Below are positions 45,291 through 56,439 of a stretch of DNA of 64,000 nucleotides, piece by piece. A program made the position numbers and the translations under genes. Within the stretch, counting starts at the first letter, position 1. Every line of letters begins with the position of its first letter. Origin of the DNA: Bathymodiolus brooksi (lineage: Eukaryota > Mollusca > Bivalvia > Mytilida > Modiolidae); assembly GCA_963680875.1 (NCBI GenBank), contig OY804586.1:57322203-57386202 (forward strand). Reading direction: 5' to 3'. Under the pieces are notes generated by a model. It saw only the letters and a program-made list of their open reading frames with translations, made no database searches and was not told where the DNA came from.

Positions 45291-47378
45291 ATGAAGATGT
45301 TAATTAAATCTAATAAAGGATGTAGTAATATACCCCCTCTCCAAAATATAATTCAGGATGAAGGACTAGAGGAGATAGTTTACGGAGACGACGAGAAGTG
45401 CGAATTACTAAATAAATATTTTAGTTTTATTTCTTCATTGGAAGATGCGAACGTTCCTCTTCCAGATATTGAACTTAAGACCGATAATTTTCTACGAGAT
45501 AGAGTCATTACCACAGAGGAGATTGTTGATATTATTAAAATAATAAATCCTAATAAGGCATCGGGGCCAGATATAATAAGTCACAAAATGTTAAAAATCT
45601 GTCCTGAAAAAAAAGCAGCCCCTCTCCAAATAATTTTTAATAAATCTCTTCTACAATGTAAATATCCAACCAGTTGGAAGATTGCACATGTGATTGCTAT
45701 TTTTAAAAAAGGTGACAAGTCATTACGGTCTAATTATAGACCTATATCTCTCACAAGTTGTGTTGGAAAAATAATGGAACGAGTTATCTACAAATATGTA
45801 TTTAACCATCTACAAAGAAACAAGTTAATTTATGAATATCAATCTGGTTTTCTCCCAAAATATTCAACAGTACACCAACTATTAGAAATGTATAACTGCA
45901 TTTTAAATTCACTAGAAAAAAAGGAAATTAGCTGTTTTGTATTCTGTGACTTTTCTAAAGCATTTGATAAAGTTTGGCATAAAGGGTTGATACATAAAAT
46001 TAAATCATACGGTGTGGATAGTAATTTATTAAATTGGTTCTCTAGTTACCTGCAAGATCGACAACAGAGAGTATTAATAAACAAGTCGTCTTCTTCACTT
46101 TGCAATGTTGCAGCTGGTGTACCCCAAGGATCAGTACTAGGACCTCTATTATTTAATATGTATATCAACGATATTGCTGAGAAGTTAATCTCTCTTACCC
46201 GACTTTTCGCAGATGACACTTCCTTCAGCTATTCCAACCGTGATGAATTACAGATAAAAACTGTGATTGCTCACGATTTGAAAGAGCTGGATGAATGGTC
46301 AAAGAAATGGTTGATGACTTTTAACTCAGATAAAACAGAAATTATGCTATTTTCAAATACGGATATTCCAGAATTCAATTTTACATTTAATGAAAGAACT
46401 ATTCCTATTACAAATTCTCACAAACATTTGGGAGTTACATTTAGCAGCGATGCTAAATGGAATATACATGTCGAAAATATATTGTTAAGTATTTACAAAC
46501 ACCTGAATGTTCTTCGAAAGTTAAAATATAAACTTTCTCGAAAAAATCTAGAGAAATTATATTTAGTTCATATCAGACCAATTTTTGAATATGCTTGTGA
46601 AGTATGGGATAATTGTGGGGTAGGGAATTCTAATAAGCTTGACCATTTGCAACTTGAGGCTGCTAGAATCGTTACTGGTCTTCCAATATTTGCTAGTTCA
46701 ATTTTAATTTATAAAGAATTAGGCTGGGAATCATTGGCAGAAAGAAGAAAAAGGAGAAAATTACAAATGTTTAATAACATACAAAATAATAATGCACCCA
46801 TGTATCTTTGTGACTTAATTCCACCATCAATTCAAAGTACAACCGTTTATCCATTGCGTAATGGAAGTGATATTATAATGCCATTTTGTAGACTATCGAA
46901 TACTTATGATTCATTTATTCCTTCAACTATACGTCAATGGAATAGCTTAGATCCATCTCTTCGAAATATGGATTCTATTGCAAAATTTAAAGCTGAATTA
47001 AGAAAGCGGAAAGATATTAGCCAAGTTCCTAAACATTACGAAATTGGACTTCGAAAACTGAATATTATTTTAACCCAGCTTCGATGTTTTGCTTCTTTTT
47101 TGAATTACGATTTGTTCCAAGTAAATATAGTCTCAGATCCGTCTTGTCGTTGTGGTGCCAATCGCGAAGACTCCTATCATTTCTTCTTCGATTGTTCCCA
47201 TTATTCAAATATAAGACATACATTGTTTCAAAATCTCAACTGGCTACCTAATTATTGTGCTTTAGACCTTACACTTTTGACCTGTGGTTATCCTACACTC
47301 CCGTATGAACAGAGCGAAATTATTTTTAAGCATGTGTTTGAATATATAAAGAGGTCTGAAAGGTTTCTTATTGTCTAG
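45291..47378 (+). CDS. LINE reverse transcriptase (intact 695-codon frame)
   Basis: Copies element RNA into DNA at the nicked target. Residue numbers are from the ATG at 45291, although homology begins slightly earlier in the same frame (NINLENISNPKTYWKIMK), so this ATG is not a biological start. Visible blocks: NKASGPDIISHKML; GDKSLRSNYRPISLTSCVGK; CFVFCDFSKAFDKVWH with catalytic D220; GVPQGSVLGPLLFNMYINDI; LFADDTSF with F306-A-D308-D309; NSDKTEIMLF; and HKHLGVTFSSDAKW. A C-terminal Cys/His element begins at C619 (CRCGANREDSYHFFFDC). All three catalytic Asp are present. The clade is read as Jockey/CR1 superfamily from GVPQGSVLGP and FADD. Function would require repair of the upstream shift and the missing 5' end, so it is probably dead. 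Confidence 0.9.
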   Translation: MKMLIKSNKGCSNIPPLQNIIQDEGLEEIVYGDDEKCELLNKYFSFISSLEDANVPLPDIELKTDNFLRDRVITTEEIVDIIKIINPNKASGPDIISHKMLKICPEKKAAPLQIIFNKSLLQCKYPTSWKIAHVIAIFKKGDKSLRSNYRPISLTSCVGKIMERVIYKYVFNHLQRNKLIYEYQSGFLPKYSTVHQLLEMYNCILNSLEKKEISCFVFCDFSKAFDKVWHKGLIHKIKSYGVDSNLLNWFSSYLQDRQQRVLINKSSSSLCNVAAGVPQGSVLGPLLFNMYINDIAEKLISLTRLFADDTSFSYSNRDELQIKTVIAHDLKELDEWSKKWLMTFNSDKTEIMLFSNTDIPEFNFTFNERTIPITNSHKHLGVTFSSDAKWNIHVENILLSIYKHLNVLRKLKYKLSRKNLEKLYLVHIRPIFEYACEVWDNCGVGNSNKLDHLQLEAARIVTGLPIFASSILIYKELGWESLAERRKRRKLQMFNNIQNNNAPMYLCDLIPPSIQSTTVYPLRNGSDIIMPFCRLSNTYDSFIPSTIRQWNSLDPSLRNMDSIAKFKAELRKRKDISQVPKHYEIGLRKLNIILTQLRCFASFLNYDLFQVNIVSDPSCRCGANREDSYHFFFDCSHYSNIRHTLFQNLNWLPNYCALDLTLLTCGYPTLPYEQSEIIFKHVFEYIKRSERFLIV

Positions 47379-47734
47379 TTGTTCATCAAAACAACAATCG
47401 CACACATCACCACCACTAACCCTCTCTCTCATTCCTTTCTTCATTCTCTGTTTTAGTTCAATCTACACATATTAATGTAAGAAATATTTATATACATGCA
47501 TGCTCTATCAAATAATGTTGTAACTTAATGTATATAGGAGAAGACTTCATAAGTTTGTTTAACTTGTGTCTTATCCTTTTTGCACATTTGAGCAAATAAA
47601 ATATGTTTAAACTAAACTAAACCGGTAACAATTAACATGCATAATTATTTTGTGGCGCATTAACCCTTTAATGAGTGTAATTCTTGCTCACAATATTATA
47701 ATAACATTACTTTTAGTAACACTAATAAAATGAA

Positions 47735-50279
47735 AAACATACAATACTACACTGTCCAATAGAACAATATTAGAAAGAAACAAACAATACTACACTGTCC
47801 AATAGAACAATCTTAGAAAGAAACAAACAATACTACACTGTCTAATAGAACAATCTTAGAAAGAAACAAACAATACTACACTGTCAAATAGAACAATCTT
47901 AGAAAGAAACAAACAATACTACACTGTCCAATAGAACAATATTAGAAAGAAACAAACAATACTACACTATCCAATAGAACAATCTTAGAAAGAAACAAAC
48001 AATACTACACTGTCCAATAGAACAATCTTAGAAAGAAACAAACAATACTACACTGTCCAATAGAACAATCTTAGAAAGAAACAAACAATACTACACTGTC
48101 TAATAGAACAATCTTAGAAAGAAACAAACAATACTACACTGTCCAATAGAACAATCTTAGAAAGAAACAAACAATACTACACTGTCTAATAGAACAATCT
48201 TAGAAAGAAACAAACAATGCTACACTGTCTAATAGAAAAATCTTAGAAAGAAACAAACAATACTACACTGTCTAATAGAACAATCTTAGAAAGAAACAAA
48301 CAATACAACACTGTCTAATAGAGCAATTTTAGAAAGAAACAAGCAATACTACACTGTCTAAAAGAACAATCTTAGAAAGAAACAAACAATATTACACTGT
48401 CCAATAGAACAATCTTAGAAAGAAACAAACAATACTACACTGTCTAATAGAACAATCTTAGAAAGAAACAAACAATACTACACTGTCTAATAGAACAATC
48501 TTAGAAAGAAAAAAACAATACTACACTGTCCAATAGAACAATCTTAGAAAGAAACAAACAATACTACACTGTCTAATAGAGCAATCTTAGAAAGAAACAA
48601 ACAATACTACACTGTCTAATAGAACAATCTTAGAAAGAAACAAACAATACTACACTGTCTAATAGAACAATCTTAGAAAGAAACAAACAATACTACACTG
48701 TCTAATAGAACAATCTTAGAAAGAAACAAACAATACTACACTGTCCAATAGAACAATCTTAGAAAGAAACAAACAATACTACACTGTCCAATAGAACAAT
48801 CTTAGAAAGAAACAAACAATACTACACTGTCCAATAGAACAATCTTAGAAAGAAACAAACAATACTACACTGTCGAATAGAACAATCTTAAAAAGAAACA
48901 AACAATACTACACTGTCCAATAGAACAATCTTAGAAAGAAATAAACAATACTACACTGTCTAATAGAACAATCTTAAAAAGAAACAAACAATACTACACT
49001 GTCCAATAGAACAATCTTAGAAAGAAACAAACAATACTACACTGTCTAATAGAACAATCTTAGAAAGAAACAAACAATACTACACTGTCCAATAGAACAA
49101 TCTTAGAAAGAAACAAACAATACTACACTGTCTAATAGAACAATCTTAGAAAGAAACAAACAATACTACACTGTCTAATAGAACAATCTTAGAAAGAAAC
49201 AAACAATACTACACTGTCCAATAGAACAATCTTAAAAAGAAACAAACAATACTACACTGTCTAATAGAACAATCTTAGAAAGAAACAAACAATACTACAC
49301 TGTCGAATAGAACAATCTTAGAAAGAAACAAACAATACTACACTGTCTAATAGAACAATCTTAGAAAGAAACAAACAATACTACACTGTCCAATAGAACA
49401 ATCTTAGAAAGAAACAAACAATACTACACTGTCTAATAGAACAATCTTAGAAAGAAACAAACAATACTACACTGTCTAATAGAACAATCTTAGAAAGAAA
49501 CAAACAATACTACACTGTCTAATAGAACAATCTTAGAAAGAAACAAACAATACTACACTGTCTAATAGAACAATCTTAGAAAGAAACAAACAATACTACA
49601 CTGTCTAATAGAACAATCGTAGAAAGAAACAAACAATACTACACTGTCTAATAGAACAATCTTAGAAAGAAACAAACAATACTACACTGTCTAATAGAAC
49701 AATCTTAGAAAGAAACAAACAATACTACACTGTCTAATAGAACAATCTTAGAAAGAAACAAACAATACTACACTGTCTAATAGAACAATCTTAGAAAGAA
49801 ACAAACAATACTACACTGTCTAATAGAACAATCTTAGAAAGAAACAAACAATACTACACTGTCTAATAGAACAATCTTAGAAAGAAACAAACAATACTAC
49901 ACTGTCTAATAGAACAATCGTAGAAAGAAACAAACAATACTACACTGTCTAATAGAACAATCTTAGAAAGAAACAAACAATACTACACTGTCTAATAGAA
50001 CAATCTTAGAAAGAAACAAACAATACTACACTGTCTAATAGAACAATCTTAGAAAGAAACAAACAATACTACACTGTCTAATAGAACAATCTTAGAAAGA
50101 AACAAACAATACTACACTGTCTAATAGAACAATCTTAGAAAGAAACAAACAATACTACACTGTCTAATAGAACAATCTTAGAAAGAAACAAACAATACTA
50201 CACTGTCTAATAGAACAATCGTAGAAAGAAACAAACAATACTACACTGTCCAATAGAACAATCTTAGAGAGAAACAAAT
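47735..50279 (+). repeat. 43-bp minisatellite, ~59 copies
   Basis: Unit: CAATACTACACTGTCTAATA, GAACAATCTTAGAAAGAAAC, AAA. Units differ mainly at one site (GTCC versus GTCT), with rarer GTCG, GTCA, CTTAAAAAG and ATCGTAG variants. No open frame spans it. The 100-bp strip 47634-47734 before it is AT-rich. Confidence 0.97.
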
Positions 50280-50544
50280 TCGATACCACTAACCATGGCC
50301 GTAGCGCAATGGAGACAAATGAGGCAAACGTCTCACTTTTGAAACGGCAAGTGTAACCTTTGAAAGCAAATACAAAAAAAAAAAAATCTAAATTTGTCCA
50401 AATTCACCCCCTTTGCCTCACTTTATTCAGTCCCGGCCTACGGCCGTGCTAACACACAAATAAACTAATGTTATGTGCCCAAACCTCCTCTCTTAGTGAA
50501 ATTTTGACGTCATCATCGTAGAATAATTTTCAATTGATATCTAA
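50280..50544. other. Spacer between minisatellite and SINE
   Basis: Contains ATGGCCGTAGCGCAATGG and CGGCCTACGGCCG (50434-50446, a short GC palindrome), and an A13 run at 50372. No feature called. Confidence 0.4.
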
Positions 50545-50890
50545 CCGCTAAACTCAGCAATTTCTCAGCTATGTTAAAGAGAGAAGATGTTATATTCGAT
50601 AAGATGGTGATGAGGTCCGCTTTGTGCTAGACCGACACTCTTATTTGAATTTTGACAGTGCTAGCTCACTGCAACGACAGTTCGAGAATAGACTTGTACA
50701 TAGCTCCACGCAGAAACATTACCCTGAATCCGAACCAACCATAGTGTTCTCCTTAATATTACTTGGTTAGCTGAGAAGCAGCAAATACCATTTTATAGCC
50801 TTTTGTTTGATCTGATCGGGACTCGAACTCACAATCTATGAAAACCACACTCAAGACGATGACGTTAACCATTACACTACCGATGTAAAA
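50545..50890 (-). mobile_element. tRNA-derived SINE, type 1
   Basis: Complement of the type 1 SINE: tail CTCAGCAATTTCTCAGCTATG, body GATGAGGTCCGCTTTG and TGCTAGCTCACTG, box B GGGACTCGAACTCAC and box A side ACCATTACACTACCGATG. Confidence 0.8.
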
Positions 50891-51265
50891 TTAATAGAAG
50901 CACAAGCTGTAGCATTATATTACGTAAGTCAGTTAGATTGTTCTTTCACTTTAATATACAACATGTTGGGTAAATCTATGTTGACACAAGGCAACTGTAT
51001 TGTATTGTATTGTATTTTCATTTGTCTAGTGGTTTTAAAGGAGTTATTTTAAATAACATATGTCTGTGCAGAACATAATCATTAGAGGAAAAGATCAAAT
51101 TAAGTATTATATAACATATACTACGGTTTTTAATTATAAGAAAAAATGCATTATAAAAGTTATAATTAAAAACAGCTGTCATTGATTCTTAAATCACTAG
51201 ATAAAGCAAGGAACACAACACGTGTTCTTGCTGTCACATTCCACGTGTACTTTAAGAGTTTTACT
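50891..51265. other. AT-rich spacer
   Basis: Short TGTAT repeats at 50998; no feature recognised. Confidence 0.45.
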
Positions 51266-51602
51266 AACCGCATCGGTGGTATGATGGTTAGATGCTTGTC
51301 TCGGGTGGGGTAGGTCGAATGTTGGAGTCAAGATCAGGTCAAACCATAGATTATAAAATTTGTATGTGTAGCCCCTCTGCTAATAACGCAACACTAAAGA
51401 GTAAGAACAAAGACTTGAATCAGGATAATGTGTCTGAGTGAAGTGACATGTCTACCAGCAAACTGTTCTTTGAGTGAGCTAGCACTATTTTAAGTTCGCA
51501 TAAGCGTGTTGAGATCTAGTACAAAGGAGATGTCATTATCTCATATAAATGGAAGTTATTTTCACCATGATATGACTAAAAATGCTTTAATACTTTTGCA
51601 GT
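51266..51602 (+). mobile_element. tRNA-derived SINE, type 1, diverged
   Basis: AACCGCATCGGTGGTATGATGG head, then GATAATGTGTCTGAGTGAAG, GACATGTCTACCAGCAAACTG, AGTGAGCTAGCACTA and AAGCGTGTTGAG. Tail eroded. Confidence 0.75.
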
Positions 51603-51769
51603 TAAACAGGAAATGAGATTCATCGTCTACACTATTATAAGTAATATTATGAAATTAAAACCTTTCTGATAACATTTTAAAGTGCACTATAAATCGAGAG
51701 ATTGAAAAGCCAAATGATTTAAAAGTGTTTGGCAGAAATAAAAACCAAAGGGCCTAAACTGATTAGTAT

Positions 51770-53155
51770 AATTACATTAAGGTCACCTATATCAGAGGGG
51801 TGAGAACCTTAGTGTTGATAAACATTACATTAAGGTTACCTATGTCCGAGGGGTGAGAACCTTAGTGTTGATAACAATTACATTAAGGTCACCTATGTCT
51901 GAGGGGTGAGAACCTTAGTGTTGATAACAATTACATTAAGGGCACCTATACCTGTGGGAAGAGAACCTTAGTGTTGATAACAATTACATTAAGGTCACCT
52001 ATGTCTGAGGGAGGAGAACCTTAGTGTTGATGAATATTACATTAAGGTCACCTATGTCTGAGGGGTGACAACCTCAGTGTTGATAAGAATTACATTAAGG
52101 TCACCTATGTCTGAGGGAGGAGAACCTTAGTGTTGATAGAAATTACATTAAGGTCACCTATGTCTGAGGGAGGAGAACCTTAGTGTTGATAAAAATTACA
52201 TTAAGGTCACCTATGTCTGAGGGAGGAGAACCTTAGTGTTGATGAATATTACATTAAGGTCACCTATGTCTGAGGGGTGACAACCTCAGTGTTGATAAGA
52301 ATTACATTAAGGTCACCTATGTCTGAGGGAGGAGAACCTTAGTGTTGATAGAAATTACATTAAGGTCACCTATGTCTGAGGGAGGAGAACCTTAGTGTTG
52401 ATAAAAATTACCTTAAGGTCACCTATGTCTGAGGGAGGAGAACCTTAGTGTTGATAGAAATTACATTAAGGTCACCTATGTCTGAGGGAGGAGAACCTTA
52501 GTGTTGATAGCAATTACATTAAGGTCACCTATGTCTGAGGGAGGAGAACCTTAGTGTTGATAGAAATTACATTAAGGTCACCTATGTCTGAGGGAGGAGA
52601 ACCTTAGTGTTGATAGAAATTACATTAAGGTCACCTATTCTGAGGGAGGAGAACCTTAGAGTTGATAGAAATTACATTAAGGTCACCTATGTCTGAGGGA
52701 GGAGAACCTTAGTGTTGATAGCAATTACATTAAGGTCACCTATGTCTGAGGGAGGAGAACCTTAGTGTTGATAGAAATTACATTAAGGTCACCTATGTCT
52801 GAGGGAGGAGAACCTTAGTGTTGATAGAAATTACATTAAGGTCACCTATTCTGAGGGAGGAGAACCTTAGAGTTGATAGAAATTACATTAAGGTCATCTA
52901 TGTCTGAGGGAGGAGAACCTTAGTGTTGATAAACATTACATTAAGGTCACCTATGTCTGAAGGGTGTGAACCTTAGTGTTGATAAACATTACATTAAGGT
53001 CACCTGTGTCTGAGGGAGGAGAACCTTAGTGTTGATAAACATTACATTAAGGTAACCTATGGCTGAGTGAAGAGAACCTTAGTGTTGATAGAAATTACAG
53101 TAAGGTCACCTATGTCTGTGGGAGGAGAACCTTAGTGTTGATAAACATTACATTA
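51770..53155 (+). repeat. 53-bp minisatellite, ~26 copies
   Basis: Unit: ATTACATTAAGGTCACCTAT, GTCTGAGGGAGGAGAACCTT, AGTGTTGATAGAA. Early units carry GGGGTGAGAACC. Variants such as GGGGTGACAACCTCAG and CCTATTCTGAGG with AGAGTTG recur at 211-212 bp, four units apart. Confidence 0.96.
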
Positions 53156-53283
53156 TTTAGGAACAGTATTTCGGCGCTTAAGAGACTGAAAATATCACTA
53201 ACCGGTAATGACGGATAATATAGCACATCGCAAGTCACTCCTCTGATAAACCCGTACTACGCACACTGATCACGAGGTCTGGT

Positions 53284-53526
53284 TAGGTTTATGGTGTTTA
53301 ACGCAACTTTCAGTTATATCGCAGCGGTCAGTTTTATTGGTGGAGGTAACCGGAGTACCCAGGGAAAACCACCGACCTGTCATTGACAAACTTTATCACA
53401 TAATGTTGTATCGAGTACACCTTGCCACGAACGTGATTCGAGCTCACAACGTTAGTGGTGATAGGCACTGATTGTACATGTAGTTGTAAATCCGACTACC
53501 ATAAGATCACGACCATGACGGCCCCC
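53284..53526 (-). mobile_element. SINE type 3, nearly full length
   Basis: Complement: GGTTTATGGTGTTTAACGC tail, GTACCCAGGGAAAACCACCG, GAGTACACCTTGCCACGAACG, TTCGAGCTCACAACG (box B) and AAGATCACGACCATGACGG (head). Confidence 0.85.
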
Positions 53527-53830
53527 ACACACTGAGAAACATGTACAATGGACAACTACTCAAAACTACAAAACAAAAGGCGAATATGGGTTTATTTGCA
53601 CTGAAAAACATCTTCCTGTCACGTGATTGTGGTATTAAATATACAATATACGTACGTTATCGGAAAATTAAAATAAATATTTGTAGGAGCTTTAGAAACA
53701 GGTAAAAAAGCGGGTCTTTTGTGCGCTTTTCTTGCCTGTTTCTCAGCAAGTACAAATGTATTTTATCATATGTTCGTATATTGTGTTTATCCTGCAATAC
53801 TAGAATCAAAAAGTATCCAAAAAAAACCTG
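53527..53830. other. AT-rich spacer
   Basis: No feature recognised. Contains TCACGTGA at about 53619. Confidence 0.45.
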
Positions 53831-54174
53831 CCAAATCGTCAACCCTTATACTTATTTCTTACTGTCGCTCTACATGAACCAGGTACCAGAAAAGCTTTAT
53901 AAGGTCTATAACTAAAATAATCGTCAGCCCTTATACTTATTTCTTTCTCTCGCTCTATATGAACCAGGTACCAGAAAAGCTTTATAAGGTCTATAACTAA
54001 ATAATCGTCAGCCATTATAATTATTTCTTTCTGTCGCTCCATATGAACCAGGTACCAGAAAAGCTTTATAAGTTCTATAACTAAAATAATCGTCAGCCCT
54101 TATACTTATTTCTTTCTGTCGCTCTACATGAACCAGGTACCAGAAAAGCTTTATTATGTCTATAACTAAATAAC
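53831..54174 (+). repeat. ~84-bp tandem repeat, 4 copies
   Basis: TCGTCA.CCCTTATACTTATTTCTT...GCTCTACATGAACCAGGTACCAGAAAAGCTTTATAAGG starts at 53836, 53921, 54005 and 54090 (85, 84, 85). Confidence 0.9.
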
Positions 54175-54688
54175 ACTAAATTTATTTGATCTCCTTTATT
54201 AGTTCTCAAGATCACACAATTGCAGGATAAAAAGTCAAAAGGAGATTTTACAGCTATACTCGTATTTTTTTTTTTGTTAAGTACAGATTTTGTGCATGCA
54301 ATTTGCATAAATTGGTACAATTTAGTACTATTCTATAAGCGTCCTAATCCTAGTATAATTTAACCCAAATGATAAGGATGTAAATTTACGGTTGATCAAT
54401 TTAAAATCGGACTTCAAAGGGCGACATCTTGTATTTTAGAAATGTTTTACGCCCGTCTAATGATTTCTATTCACTTTTAACCGATGTAATGCTGTATCAA
54501 TGATTGAACCTCAAATGTCCCGTTATGGAAATATTGGATCAATATAACGCTTTAGTATGCATGTAAGTTTAAATGAAACTGTGCATGATTATTATCATTT
54601 AGTGTGACAATTTCTGAGTATATGTCCTTAATTAACGCCACAATATAGCTGAACTATTGCTAGAGTTGGCGTTAAACACCAATCAATA

Positions 54689-54724
<36 letters not shown>

Positions 54725-54807
54725 TGTCCTTAATTAAACACATAGAGTCCATGATCTCTATATTTTGACCGGGAATATATGAAAAATATAAATAAAATGT
54801 AGGCTTG
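54175..54807 (+). repeat. AT-rich spacer ending in a SINE tail with (AATC)n
   Basis: 54175-54560 shows nothing. From 54564, AGTTTAAATGAAACTGTGCA, TATGTCCTTAATTAACGCCAC and the shared SINE tail (CACAATATAGCTGAACTATTG) end in (AATC)n at 54679-54724. The whole stretch recurs at 55047-55205. Confidence 0.6.
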
Positions 54808-55044
54808 GTTTATGGTGTTTAACGCCACTTTCAGCAATATCGTGGCGGTCAGTTTTATTGGTGGAGGAAACCGGAGGACCCGGGGAAAACCGCCGGCCTA
54901 TCGCAAGTTACTGACCAACTTTATCACATAATGTTGTATACCTCGCCCTGATCGAGATTCGAACTCATATCAGTGGTGATAGGCACTGATTGCACAGGTA
55001 GTTGTAAATCCAACTACCATACGATCACAGCCACGACGGCCCCT
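54808..55044 (-). mobile_element. SINE type 3, nearly full length
   Basis: Complement with tail GGTTTATGGTGTTTAACGCC, GTGGCGGTCAG, GACCCGGGGAAAACCGCCGG and head ACCATACGATCACAGCCACG. It sits between the two copies of a duplicated 200-bp sequence (54564 and 55047, 483 bp apart). Confidence 0.85.
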
Positions 55045-55159
55045 TCAGTTTGAATGAAACTGTGCATGGTTATCATCATTTAGTGTGACAATTTCTGAGG
55101 ATATGTCCTTAATTAACGCCACGATATAGCTGGCATATTGCTAAAGTTGGCTTTAACCG

Positions 55160-55193
<34 letters not shown>

Positions 55194-55706
55194 TGTCTTT
55201 AATTAAAGGTATAGAGTCTACGATCTTTTTTAGATCTAAATATTTTAACACGGATATATTAAAATTATTAATAAACTGTATACCGAATAGACCGTGTGTG
55301 AATTTCGGTATGCCCCCCCCCCCCCTTTTTTTTTTCGTCTTGCAACGTGTCACAAACGATACATATATTTCATTTTTATTTATTTGCACTAGACGCGACA
55401 GAATAATTGGGTAAATCTAATAGTTAGACTCGTGAATTCTGGTAAATATTAGGGTTAGGGATTATGGTGGTTATCGCCACTTGCAACAATATTTCTGTTA
55501 TATCGTGGTGGTCAGGTGAAATGGTGGAAGAATTAACCTAATACAAATGACGTTAAAGGTAATTTGATAGAAAATGTATCGATTTGGGGCCCCTTAGCGA
55601 AGATCGTTCTGCTTGCAAGTTTTCAAATAAATAACTATTATTGAGAATATTTGTAGACTAATTCCATCTAACTATATTTTAATTTCAACTTGATCATCAG
55701 ACTTTG
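55045..55706 (+). repeat. Second duplicate copy, then spacer and SINE scrap
   Basis: 55047-55205 repeats 54564-54735, including the SINE tail and (CAAT)n. 55312-55336 is a C14/T11 homopolymer junction. 55455-55530 is a minus-strand scrap of SINE type 3 (ATGGTGGTTATCGCCACTTG). Nothing else seen. Confidence 0.6.
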
Positions 55707-56075
55707 AAACTGCATCGATGGTGAAATGGGTAGCGTGCTCGCCTCGAGTGCGGTATTTCGTGGGTTCGAGCCCCGGTCGGGTCAAACCAAATATTATAAA
55801 ATTGGTATTTGTTGCTTCTCAGCTAAGCACGCAGCATTAAGGAGTAAGAGCAAAGCATGGTTGGCTCGGAATCAGAATAATGTGTCCGAGTGGAGCGACA
55901 TGTCTATCCACAGACTGTTGTTTCGATGAGCTAGCACTATAAGGGTCCAACTCAGCGTGTTGGTCTATAACAAAGCGGACCTCATCATCATCTCATTGAA
56001 CATTAACTTGTTCTCGCCATGTTATAGCTGAAAAAATGCTGAGCTGGCGTTAAACAACAATCACTCACTCACTCA
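55707..56075 (+). mobile_element. tRNA-derived SINE, type 1, full length
   Basis: AAACTGCATCGATGGTGAAATGG, AGCGTGCTCGCCTCGAGTGC and box B GGGTTCGAGCCCCGG. Body GAGTGGAGCGACATGTCTATCC, GATGAGCTAGCACTATAAGG and CGTGTTGGTC, tail GCTGGCGTTAAACAACAATC(ACTC)n. The best-preserved copy and reference for the family. Confidence 0.88.
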
Positions 56076-56171
56076 GACTTTGAACTGGTTTGCACAATTT
56101 GAATATATTTGCGTAGTACGTCATACTTCCTGTTGTTTCGATTCGGACGGGCTTTCTGATTGGCTCCTCAA

Positions 56172-56439
56172 AACCCGAATGCTCTAGTCGTTATATTCCG
56201 ACTCCTTTCTGTCGCTACATTAACCTCGTGAGATTATTGTCGGTAGACGGCACAGTAATTGTCCGAGTTAAACATACGATCATCCGCCTACATGTAGTTT
56301 TCGTGGCTAATCAATGTAAAAATCAAATGAAGCATTGCATTAGTTTTTTTTTCTTGTTGACGTAGTTAATTTACTGTGTATTCACCCAGGCGTTAATGTA
56401 AGTAGGAAGTCAGAATATAACGACTGGATTATTCGGGTT
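56172..56439. mobile_element. Inverted-repeat element with ~55-bp imperfect TIRs
   Basis: AACCCGAATGCTCTAGTCGT, TATATTCCGACTCCTTTCTG, ..TACATTAAC on the left mirrors GTTAATGTA..., CAGAATATAACGACT and ATTCGGGTT on the right. No clear target duplication, no frame. Confidence 0.6.

Larger units (their letters stand above)
44350..47620 (+). mobile_element. 5'-truncated Jockey/CR1-type LINE with 13-bp target duplication
   Basis: ACCGGTAACAATT precedes the element (44337-44349) and follows it (47621-47633). The 3' end reads AATAAAATATGTTTAAACTAAACTAA. Inside are the C-terminal half of an AP endonuclease (RKDRNNAGGGLLIYFKDY onward), a spacer, a near-complete RT and a C-terminal knuckle. There is an in-frame TAG at 44503-44505 and a frameshift at about 45237. 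Intact duplication and few lesions indicate a recent insertion. Confidence 0.9.

Noticed and set aside
43455..53155. Regularly spaced repeats that might be a CRISPR array
   Set aside because: Units are contiguous without unique spacers, and the genome is eukaryotic.
22646..56075. tRNA-like sequences with box A and box B
   Set aside because: They lack a foldable acceptor stem and continue into SINE bodies and tails, so they are SINE heads, not tRNA genes.
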